NCBI GenBank assembly: GCA_964446285.1
Contig: CAYUNT010000055.1
Span: 1-23,253 of the forward strand
Source of the DNA: CAYUNT01 sp964446285
Lineage (GTDB): Bacteria; Sumerlaeota; Sumerlaeia; SLMS01; CAYUNT01
Reading direction: 5' to 3'
DNA: 23,253 nt
This document shows positions 15,309 to 22,318 of this stretch, piece by piece (position 1 is the first letter of the stretch; the number at the start of each line of letters is the position of its first letter). The notes below the pieces were generated by a model. That model was not told where the DNA came from, made no database searches, and saw only the letters and a list, made by a program, of their open reading frames with translations. The position numbers were made by a program, and so were the translations under genes.

Positions 15309-16369
15309 GCCAAGTCATCCTGAAACGCGAACGCGTGGGCGAATGGGTGCAATCCATGATGGACGCGGGAGACCGCGTGGTCGGTCCTGTGCGGGCGAGC
15401 GCCGGAACGCTATTCGCGGCGATTGCAAAGCCTGCGGATTTGACGCTGGGTGGTCCTTTGCCGGTCAAATCCGCCAAGGGCGTGTTTTTCCCGCAGTCGG
15501 AAATTGTTATGCGCTATAAAATGCAGGGCGGCGCGGTTTCTCTTGAAAATATCGAAGAATTCGCGCCTCGCACTGTGTTGATTGGCACGCGCCCGTGCGA
15601 TGCGGCTTCGCTTACGATTCTCGATTCGGTGTTTTCATGGGATTACAAAGACGCTTTTTATCTAAAGCGCCGCGAACGCACAACGATCGTCTCGCTTGGA
15701 TGCAACGAGCCGCAGGACGATTCGTGTTTTTGCACCTCAGTTGGGCTTGGGCCGGATTCGCGCATCGGGTCGGATGTCTTTATGCGGGAATGCGCAAGCG
15801 GCGACTACTTGCTCGAATCCGTAACGGAAAAAGGCGAGGCATTGCTTGCGCGAACGCCCCGGTTGTTTGCGCTCGCGGATGCCGCCGCCATCCAGGCCGC
15901 CGCGCCGAAGCCGCCTGCCGTTGTTCCGGTTAAATTCGAGAAAGATCGGCTGAAACCGTGGCTGGATGAGCATTTTGACGACGCGATGTGGGCCGAGATG
16001 TCGCTCAAGTGCATCGGCTGCGGAACATGCGCGTTCGTCTGCCCGGCGTGTCATTGCTTCGACATCGTGGACGAAACGCGCATGGGCGAGGGCGTGAGGC
16101 GCAAAAACTGGGACAGCTGCCAGTTCGGCCTCTTCACGCGCCATGCCTCCGGACACAATCCGCGTGGCGTGCAAGGCGCGCGTTACCGCCAGCGCATCAT
16201 GCACAAATTCAATTACTACGTGGAAAAATTCGGCAAGACGCTGTGCGCGGGCTGCGGACGCTGCGTGCGTTCGTGTCCCGTGGGCCACAGCCTGCTCGAC
16301 TACCTTGAAGAGATCGACCGCCGCGCCGCCGAATCTGAACCGCTTCCTGCGAGGAAAGAGAATTCATAA
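15305..16369 (+). CDS. AsrA/HydB-like [4Fe-4S] protein, Flx subunit
   Basis: A 354-residue protein resembling the AsrA/sulfhydrogenase-beta family that accompanies FAD/NAD(P)-binding partners. Two cluster sets are seen at C236-C246 (CIGCGTCAFVCPACHC) and beginning C314 (CAGCGRCVRSCPVGH). The N-terminal domain carries GTRPCDAASLTILD, typical of this family, and a CNEPQDDSCFC stretch that may bind another centre. The true start is the ATG at 15305, preceded by AGGAGG at 15289-15294, although the frame is open upstream to 15092. It overlaps the upstream gene by 4 bases and the next gene by 1 base, so the three are translationally coupled. Predicted role: electron transfer between FlxA and the HdrA complex. 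Confidence 0.85.
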   Translation: MSQVILKRERVGEWVQSMMDAGDRVVGPVRASAGTLFAAIAKPADLTLGGPLPVKSAKGVFFPQSEIVMRYKMQGGAVSLENIEEFAPRTVLIGTRPCDAASLTILDSVFSWDYKDAFYLKRRERTTIVSLGCNEPQDDSCFCTSVGLGPDSRIGSDVFMRECASGDYLLESVTEKGEALLARTPRLFALADAAAIQAAAPKPPAVVPVKFEKDRLKPWLDEHFDDAMWAEMSLKCIGCGTCAFVCPACHCFDIVDETRMGEGVRRKNWDSCQFGLFTRHASGHNPRGVQGARYRQRIMHKFNYYVEKFGKTLCAGCGRCVRSCPVGHSLLDYLEEIDRRAAESEPLPARKENS

Positions 16370-17250
16370 TGACTCCCACAGAAAATCCTTCCGCGGCCGT
16401 ATTGGATGCCCAGGCATCCGCCAACATATACATGCCCACGCTGATGACGATTCAGCGCGTGATTGCGGAAACGCCCGACGTCCGCACGTTTGAACTCGTG
16501 TTTCAGAATCCGAAGGACGCCGAAGGATTCTCTTTTCGCGCCGGGCAATTTGCGGAGTACACGGCGTTCGGAGTAGGCGAATCCACGTTCTGCATTGCGA
16601 GTTCTCCAACCCGCCTGGACCACATCGAATGCTGTTTCCGGCGCGTCGGGCGCGTGACGTCCGCGCTCTTCCGTCTGCGCGCGGGCGATACGATCGGATT
16701 CCGCGGCCCTTACGGAAACTCTTTTCCTATCGAGGAATGTTTTGGCAAGAATTTGTATTTTGTCGCGGGCGGCATCGCGCTTCCGCCGCTGCGAACGCTG
16801 ATTTGGAACTGCCTCGACTGGCGCGAGAAGTTCGGCGACATCACGATTGTCTATGGCGCGCGCACGGTGGCGGATCTCGTTTACAAGCGCGAGCTTGACG
16901 AATGGGCCGCGCGCGCCGACGTGCGGCTTGTTAAAACCGTCGATCCAGGCGGCGAATCCTGTGGCTGGAACGGCCGCATCGGATTTGTGCCGAAGGTTCT
17001 TGGCGAAATCGAGCCACGTCCGGACAACGCCGTTGCCTTCGTGTGCGGCCCTCCGATCATGATTAAATATACGTTTCCCGTGCTGGAAAAGGCGGGATTC
17101 ACGCCAGAGAGCATTTACACGACGCTCGAAAACCGGATGAAGTGCGGCCTCGGAAAATGCGGCCGCTGCAATGTGGGCGATGTTTACGTTTGCAAGGACG
17201 GCCCGGTGTTCAGTTACAAGCAACTTAAGGCGCTGCCGCCCGAGTTCTAG
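16369..17250 (+). CDS. flxA: FlxA-type FAD/NAD(P)H oxidoreductase with [2Fe-2S] motif
   Basis: A 293-residue protein of the ferredoxin-reductase/PyrK/AsrB family. It has an N-terminal FAD-binding beta-barrel (FRAGQFAEY and the IASSPTR stretch), a nucleotide-binding half (VAGGIALPPLRTL, TIVYGART and VCGPPIMIKYT), and a C-terminal [2Fe-2S] cysteine set at C259, C264, C267, C275 (CGLGKCGRCNVG then VCKDG). It should move electrons between NAD(P)H and the neighbouring Fe-S proteins. In Flx-Hdr loci of sulfate reducers and fermenters this protein is the NADH entry point. The ATG starts one base before the end of the upstream stop (TAATGA), so it is coupled to that gene. Direction and NADH/NADPH preference cannot be read here. 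Confidence 0.9.
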   Translation: MTPTENPSAAVLDAQASANIYMPTLMTIQRVIAETPDVRTFELVFQNPKDAEGFSFRAGQFAEYTAFGVGESTFCIASSPTRLDHIECCFRRVGRVTSALFRLRAGDTIGFRGPYGNSFPIEECFGKNLYFVAGGIALPPLRTLIWNCLDWREKFGDITIVYGARTVADLVYKRELDEWAARADVRLVKTVDPGGESCGWNGRIGFVPKVLGEIEPRPDNAVAFVCGPPIMIKYTFPVLEKAGFTPESIYTTLENRMKCGLGKCGRCNVGDVYVCKDGPVFSYKQLKALPPEF

Positions 17251-17286
17251 CAATGGCGGCCCCCAAATCGAGCAGGAGAACCCAGC

Positions 17287-17724
17287 ATGAAAGTTCGCAA
17301 CTACGAAGTGCCGGATGAAATGTATTACCACTCGGAACACACATGGGTCCGCGTGGAAGCCGACGGCAAAGCGCGCGTCGGGCTGAATGATTTCGCGCAG
17401 GCCGCCGCGGGCGACATCACATACATCGATCTGCCTTTCGACGGCGACGAGGTGGAACAGGGCCAGACTTGCGGCAAAATCCAGTCGAGCAAGTGGGTGG
17501 GCAAATTGATCGCCCCCATTGGCGGAACCATCGCTGAGGTCAATTCCGAACTCGAAAGCGACGCGACGCTCATCAACAAGTCTTGCTATGGCGACGGCTG
17601 GATTTTGCTGATCGAACCGAACAATCTCGATGGCGACCTCGCCAACCTGATGAAGGGCGAGGCGGCGGCTCAGTTCCTCGAAGGATGGATCGAGAAGATC
17701 GAAAAGGAAAAGCAGGGCGGTTGA
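17287..17724 (+). CDS. GcvH-like lipoyl carrier protein
   Basis: A 145-residue protein homologous to glycine-cleavage H protein and to LbpA-type carriers. Family pieces seen are HSEHTWVRVE, the VGLNDFAQAAAGDITYIDLP stretch, GGTIAEVNSEL and YGDGWILLIEP. The lipoyl lysine is K69 in IQSSKWVGKL, aligned with the K of the canonical ESVKA motif. The strongly conserved Glu three residues before the Lys is replaced by Gln, and Ala after it by Trp, so this is not a standard GcvH. Two cysteines (C62 and C100) are present. No gcvP or gcvT is in the window. It lies between flxA and glcD in the Hdr operon, so a role as thiol or disulfide carrier for HdrB is plausible, as LbpA is for sHdr in sulfur oxidisers. 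That role is inferred. Confidence 0.85.
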   Translation: MKVRNYEVPDEMYYHSEHTWVRVEADGKARVGLNDFAQAAAGDITYIDLPFDGDEVEQGQTCGKIQSSKWVGKLIAPIGGTIAEVNSELESDATLINKSCYGDGWILLIEPNNLDGDLANLMKGEAAAQFLEGWIEKIEKEKQGG

Positions 17725-17745
17725 TTTTTCGCGCCAAGGAAAGGG

Positions 17746-19161
17746 ATGTGTCCCATGATGGATTCGGCTCTCATCGAGCGGCTTGCCGGCCTGCTTGGCC
17801 CGGGCGATTTGCTGCGCGAACCTGAGGATTTGCTTTGTTACGGCTACGACGCCACGCTGTTTGAGTCGCGGCCGGAGGCGGTTGTGTTTCCACGCACAAC
17901 GGAGCAAGTCTCGCAGATTCTCAAATTCTCTTATGAAAACGGCGTTCCGGTGTTTCCGCGCGGAGCGGGCAGCGGGCTTTCAGGCGGATCGGTTCCGCTT
18001 TCGGCGCAAAAGGGCGGCATTGCGCTCGTCCTCACGCGCATGAACCGCATCCTCGAAATCAACACGGCTGACCTTTATGCGCGGGCGGAACCGGGCGTTG
18101 TGGTGGCCGACTTGATTCGCGAGGCGGGCAAGCACGGATTGCTTTTTCCACCCGATCCATCGAGCATGAAAACCTGCACGCTTGGCGGGGCTGTGGCGGA
18201 AAACGCGGGCGGTTTGCGCGGCCTTAAATATGGCGTCACAAAAGACTATGTGATCGCCCTAACTGTGGTTGCTCCGGATGGGCGCGTGTTCAAGACGGGC
18301 GCCGTGACGGTGAAATGCGTTTCGGGCTACGACATGACGCGCCTGTTCGTTGGAAGTGAAGGCACGCTCGGGATTTTCACGGAAATCACGGTGAAACTAA
18401 TTCCCGCGCCCGAGGCCCGCAAATCGCTTCTGGCCACGTTCCGCGACATCGGCGACGCGGGCCGCACAGTGGCCGCCGTCATCCGCAGCGGAACGATCCC
18501 GGCCACGCTTGAAATCATGGACCACATCACGATCAACGCGGTGGAAGATTTCAAAAAAATCGGCCTGCCGCGCGACGCCGATGCGCTGTTGCTTTTCGAG
18601 ACGGACGGCGCGCCGGAAGTGGTGGAGAAGGAGGCGGCGAAAATCGAGGCGATCTGCCGCGATCACAATGCAAGCGATGTGCGCATGGCAAAGTCCGACG
18701 CCGAGCGCGACGCGATTTGGGCCGCACGGCGCGCGGCGCTGCCATCCCTGTCGCGCGTCCGCCCCACATGCATTCTCGAAGACGCCACGGTTCCGCGAAG
18801 CAAGGTGCCCGACATGATCCAGGCCGTGATGGAAATTGCAGCGCGCAACAACGTAACCATCGGCACATTCGGTCACGCGGGCGACGGAAACCTGCATCCC
18901 ACCTTGCTTTGCGACGTTCGCGACAAGGCCGAGATGGCGCGCGTCGAAAAGGCAATCGACGAAATTTTCGCGGCGGCGATCCAGCTGGGCGGCACGCTTT
19001 CTGGCGAGCACGGCATCGGCATCGCCAAGCGCAAATACATGAAAATGGAATTCGGGGAAAACGGCGTGGACGTCATGCGCGCTGTGAAAAAAGCCCTCGA
19101 TCCTAAAAATCTGCTCAATCCCGGAAAGATGTTCGAGGAGGCGCCATGTTCGACGTCCTGA
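17746..19161 (+). CDS. glcD: GlcD-type FAD-linked 2-hydroxyacid dehydrogenase
   Basis: A 471-residue flavoprotein of the glycolate oxidase/D-lactate dehydrogenase family. The N-terminal FAD-binding domain has FPRGAGSGLSGGSVPL and the PDPSSMKTCTLGGAVAENAGG stretch; the C-terminal domain has TFGHAGDGNLHPT and LSGEHGIGIAKRKYM. It should oxidise a 2-hydroxyacid such as D-lactate or glycolate and pass electrons to the adjoining GlcF-type protein. The C-terminus overlaps the next gene by 16 bases. The start is ATG 17746 with AAGGA 5 bases upstream; ATGs at 17755 and 17758 are alternatives. Substrate cannot be decided from sequence. Its position directly after the lipoyl carrier in the Hdr operon suggests electron exchange with the Hdr system. 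Confidence 0.9.
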   Translation: MCPMMDSALIERLAGLLGPGDLLREPEDLLCYGYDATLFESRPEAVVFPRTTEQVSQILKFSYENGVPVFPRGAGSGLSGGSVPLSAQKGGIALVLTRMNRILEINTADLYARAEPGVVVADLIREAGKHGLLFPPDPSSMKTCTLGGAVAENAGGLRGLKYGVTKDYVIALTVVAPDGRVFKTGAVTVKCVSGYDMTRLFVGSEGTLGIFTEITVKLIPAPEARKSLLATFRDIGDAGRTVAAVIRSGTIPATLEIMDHITINAVEDFKKIGLPRDADALLLFETDGAPEVVEKEAAKIEAICRDHNASDVRMAKSDAERDAIWAARRAALPSLSRVRPTCILEDATVPRSKVPDMIQAVMEIAARNNVTIGTFGHAGDGNLHPTLLCDVRDKAEMARVEKAIDEIFAAAIQLGGTLSGEHGIGIAKRKYMKMEFGENGVDVMRAVKKALDPKNLLNPGKMFEEAPCSTS

Positions 19162-20291
19162 AAGAATTCGAAGCGGAAATCGTGCGGTGCCTCAAGTGCG
19201 GCGAGTGCCAGGAGGTGTGCCCCGTTTACAAAGACGAGGGCAACGAATCCTTTGTGGCGCGCGGGAAAATCCGCCTGATGCGCGCCGTGCTCGATGGCGA
19301 AATCCCGCTGACGCCTGGCGTGCAGGAACGCATCAACCGCTGCCTGAACTGCAACGCCTGCATGGCGAATTGCCCCGCTGGCATCAACACGGACCACCTT
19401 GTGTTCAGCGCGCGCTGCGACATGCGCGCGGCGGATTTGCCCGTTCCGGCCAACCTGGAAGTCATTCGCGAAAATATCCTCAAGCAAAGCAATCCCTTTG
19501 GGCTGCCTGCATCCGAGCGCGGCGCGTGGATTTCCGAAGAGGTTACGCGGCGCGAGAGCGACACAGCCTTTTTTGCGGGATGCGCCGTTTCCTATTCGCA
19601 AAACCGCATGGCAAAGGCGGCGCTCCGAATCCTCGATGGCGCAAAGATTTCCTACACAACGCTTGGAAATGAAGAACGTTGCTGCGGCGATCCGCTGCTG
19701 CGCATGGGACTGCAAAAAGATGCGGATGAACTCACAGCGCAAAACCGCAACGTGTTCAAGCGCCGCGGAATCCGCACGGTGTTCACCTCATGCGCGGGCT
19801 GCGCGAAAAATCTGAAGCACGCGCTGTCCGCGGATCAAAAGGGCGGCAGTTCGGAAGACCCAAAGATTGAAGTGCTTCACGTCACCGAATATCTCGACCG
19901 CCTCGCCGCCGAGGGGCGCATTGTTTTCGACAAGCCTTTTGCCAAGCGCGTGGCCTATATGGACGGCTGCGACCTCGGCCGCCACGCCGGAGTGTTCGAC
20001 GCGCCTCGCAATCTTCTGGCGCGTCTTCCGGGCATCGACCTGCGCGAAATGCCAAAGCACCACCAGCACGCCGTCTGCTGCGGTGGTCCTTTCATCGCTG
20101 CGTATCCAAATCTGGCGAAGAAATTCGCCGCCGACCGCATTCGCGCGGCGCAGGAAGTCGGCGCGGAGGTCATCGCTGTTGCCTGTCCCACATGCCTTAT
20201 CAACCTAAAGGAAGGCATGAAGGGGCTGGAAGGCGTGAAAATCGACGTGCAGGAAGTGGCGACGCTCATGCAGCGTTCCGCGCGCGCATAG
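19146..20291 (+). CDS. glcF: GlcF-type Fe-S protein with two CCG domains
   Basis: A 381-residue partner of GlcD. The N-terminus has two [4Fe-4S] sets, C15-C25 (CLKCGECQEVCP) and C66-C76 (CLNCNACMANCP). Two CCG domains follow: the first with GC in FFAGCAVSY, ERCCGDP and CAGC; the second with DGCDLGRH, VCCGGPF and CPTC. These are the same domains as in HdrB/HdrD, and the cysteines are complete in both, so noncubane clusters are possible. It thus resembles HdrD as much as a plain GlcF. It would accept electrons from GlcD flavin and deliver them to a quinone, another carrier, or (inferred) a disulfide. It is the last gene of the plus-strand run. Confidence 0.9.
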   Translation: MFDVLKEFEAEIVRCLKCGECQEVCPVYKDEGNESFVARGKIRLMRAVLDGEIPLTPGVQERINRCLNCNACMANCPAGINTDHLVFSARCDMRAADLPVPANLEVIRENILKQSNPFGLPASERGAWISEEVTRRESDTAFFAGCAVSYSQNRMAKAALRILDGAKISYTTLGNEERCCGDPLLRMGLQKDADELTAQNRNVFKRRGIRTVFTSCAGCAKNLKHALSADQKGGSSEDPKIEVLHVTEYLDRLAAEGRIVFDKPFAKRVAYMDGCDLGRHAGVFDAPRNLLARLPGIDLREMPKHHQHAVCCGGPFIAAYPNLAKKFAADRIRAAQEVGAEVIAVACPTCLINLKEGMKGLEGVKIDVQEVATLMQRSARA

Positions 20292-20303
20292 GCGTTTATT
20301 GAA

Positions 20304-20338
20304 GGACGCGAGTGCGGAGCCTCGCGATCCCATCCGCA
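20304..20338 (+). terminator. Possible terminator or overlapping hairpins after glcF
   Basis: CGCGAG (20307-20312) pairs with CTCGCG (20321-20326), extended outside by GGA with TCC around one bulged base. An alternative stem, TGCGGA (20313-20318) with TCCGCA (20333-20338), uses the loop of the first, so both cannot fully form together. No strong U-run follows, only CTCTTT at 20349-20354. It lies 12 bases after the glcF stop, between convergent genes. Confidence 0.35.
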
Positions 20339-20436
20339 TTCCGCCTGCTCTTTAGATCATACCGTCCGTATTTCGACGTATATTCCGCTGCATTGCGGCC
20401 ATATTCTATCCGAATTTGGCATGCATTGCGCTCGCG

Positions 20437-21927
20437 CTATTGCCCCATCTTGCCACGGGCATATTCCATTGCGGCGAATAATTTGTTTTGGTCTATATCA
20501 AAACTGAATTGCGCCGCTGTTTCACCCTTGGGGTCCAGGACCACCAAATAAGGCACGCGAAATACGCCAAATCTGTAAGCAAAAAGGCGGTTAAACGCCA
20601 AGTCCTCGAATACGCACATAAATCCCTGGGCGCGCTGGTCGAACTGGGGTGTCAGAAGCACCGAAGACTCAAATTCCACACATTTGGGAGTTCCCTTCTG
20701 GCGGAAATACACAATCATGGGCCGTCCCTGGGCGCGCGCCTGTTCCACGATCTCCAAATACGAACGCTTCCAATCTGTCTTTGTGACATAACCTTGTGTG
20801 GCAGCGCCAGCGGCGGATGGGGGAGCAGGCTGGCTTTGGGGCGCAGGGCTGGCCGCTGCCGCCGGATACTGTCCCTGAACCAAAGGCGGGGCCGGAACTG
20901 ATGCTTGCCCCGAACCTGAGGCCCCTGCTCCTACATACATAGTTACCTGCGCGGAGCGGAGCAGGACGTGTATTTTTTTTGCAATAATGTCCGAAACAAA
21001 GAGTGTGGTTCCATCGAAAGAAAGGACAGAATCGGCCAGATGCGTCGTAGCATCGGCGGTTGATACCACATTTTGAGTGGTCTCGCCTCTCAGGCTGACC
21101 TCAAGCAAAACATTGCCTCTGACAGGTTGAATCAGGGCGTTTCGCACCTGGGGATCGAACGAAATCCCCTCGCCCGCGCGAACTTCGCCAGCCGGTTCCG
21201 ACAATTTGCGGAACACATACTTTTGCGGTTCCCAGGGGTTGCCATTCTCCCAGACTACCACGCTGCCCTGGGCGACGCCAAAAATGCGCATGCTGCTGGG
21301 GTCGAGGGCGATGTCGCGAACATACACGGTTCCCGGCGCGCGAGGAACCGCCCCTGTTGGCCGGCCCGTGGCGGCGTCAAATACAAGAATCTCACCCCAG
21401 TCCACAACTAGAAGAAGGTAGGAACCGACTGTGTCAACTCCAAGGCAGCGGCGATTGGGCCGAATCTCTCCATTTGTTCCAAATGCCGCGTCTGGAGTTC
21501 CATCGGGCCTGTATTTGCGCAGAAAACATGTGGCGGCTGTGCCAGTATCTCCCGATACAAAAAAACTTCCATCGGCGGCGCAGGCAATTCCGCCATATCC
21601 GCGTTGTGGTTCAAAGGCAGTCCGGCACAGTTCGAAAACCTGAGGCGAATCGCTCATCGGGTTCCGGATGAGCAAGGCCGGGAGTTCAGCGGGCGCGGTG
21701 CCTGCGGAAGTGCTGTTGAATGTAGCGCACAGTAAATCGCCCGACGGCGTAGCCGCCAGAAAAGAATAAAAATACGAAGGGACTTTGAGCGTCCCCGCAG
21801 GCTGCCATAATGCCAGCGCAGGAACTGGTGAGAGAAGCAGCGCGGCGATTAGAATCCTGAGAAGATAAACTTTTTCCAGAGCGGAGGTGACAAAACAAGG
21901 CGCACAGCAGGCCGCTTTGTTGCTCAT
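20437..21927 (-). CDS. Exported protein with beta-propeller-like part and thioredoxin-like domain lacking one active-site Cys
   Basis: A 496-residue protein. Residues 1 to about 40 are a signal peptide with a long n-region and a hydrophobic core (LLRILIAALLLSP), so it is exported or periplasmic. Residues about 45-330 have short repeated beta-strand segments with DGSF/DGT/DPSS turns, resembling NHL or PQQ-like propellers. A Pro/Ala/Ser/Gln-rich linker runs from about 335 to 375. Residues about 378-490 have a thioredoxin-like fold: IVYFRQKGTPKCVEFE, where the usual CxxC has only the second Cys, and a cis-Pro in FRVPYLVVLD. A dithiol-disulfide reaction is therefore unlikely; it may bind or act as a one-Cys protein. 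Start 21927 has GGAG 6 bases upstream. Function unknown. Confidence 0.8.
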   Translation of the reverse strand: MSNKAACCAPCFVTSALEKVYLLRILIAALLLSPVPALALWQPAGTLKVPSYFYSFLAATPSGDLLCATFNSTSAGTAPAELPALLIRNPMSDSPQVFELCRTAFEPQRGYGGIACAADGSFFVSGDTGTAATCFLRKYRPDGTPDAAFGTNGEIRPNRRCLGVDTVGSYLLLVVDWGEILVFDAATGRPTGAVPRAPGTVYVRDIALDPSSMRIFGVAQGSVVVWENGNPWEPQKYVFRKLSEPAGEVRAGEGISFDPQVRNALIQPVRGNVLLEVSLRGETTQNVVSTADATTHLADSVLSFDGTTLFVSDIIAKKIHVLLRSAQVTMYVGAGASGSGQASVPAPPLVQGQYPAAAASPAPQSQPAPPSAAGAATQGYVTKTDWKRSYLEIVEQARAQGRPMIVYFRQKGTPKCVEFESSVLLTPQFDQRAQGFMCVFEDLAFNRLFAYRFGVFRVPYLVVLDPKGETAAQFSFDIDQNKLFAAMEYARGKMGQ

Positions 21928-22014
21928 GAAAATCTCCGTGAGCGGGCGGGGCGTGGTTTCGGCTACAAGAGAATAAAAACTGCCTCTTGTCCCCGTCCAC
22001 TCCCATCCTTTTTG

Positions 22015-22043
22015 AAGTTACGCCCTTCATTGGGCGAAGTCAA
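22015..22043 (-). promoter_or_regulatory. Candidate promoter with palindromic spacer for the exported protein
   Basis: On the minus strand TTGACT (22043-22038), a 17-base spacer and TAACTT (22020-22015) stand about 88 bases before the start at 21927. The -35 box matches consensus at 5 of 6 and the -10 box at 3 of 6. The spacer contains CGCCC, 6 bases, GGGCG (22021-22036), a perfect dyad that could be an operator. Confidence 0.4.
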
Positions 22044-22318
22044 TCCAATGATACAAAAAGTGAGCAGGTATAGCCTTATGCAAAACGAAATTGTCTTTGA
22101 GGAAACCAGGGAAAGCATGATTAATGGATTAATCAGGATAACATAATACAGAGAGACTGCCAAAAATATCATGCTGTTTTTTGTTCGCCAACCCCACACG
22201 GACAGGGCTGCTTGGGGCGGTGGAGTGTTGGAATTTGCAAAAACAATTCCATGCCGGCGCTTTAGTCGCAAAGCGGCTTCTAGCGGCCAGAACAACCCCC
22301 TCAAATTCCCCGGCGTTG
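22044..22318. other. Gene-free AT-rich stretch with a GATTAAT palindrome
   Basis: Together with 21928-22043 this is nearly 400 bases without a supportable gene, between the two minus-strand genes. The base composition is clearly more AT-rich than the flanking coding DNA. GATTAAT-GG-ATTAATC (22119-22134) is a perfect 7-base dyad around 2 bases, a typical shape for a repressor or activator site. A small dyad CGCTTT/AAAGCG (22258-22275) lies near the 3' end of the deacetylase gene and might be part of its terminator. An open frame with hydrophobic residues exists here but I do not support it as a gene. Confidence 0.4.

Noticed and set aside
21963..22304. Minus-strand frame of 113 codons with a hydrophobic stretch
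   Set aside because: It spans the candidate promoter and palindrome. Hydrophobic residues are expected by chance in AT-rich DNA, and I see no ribosome site or family motif.
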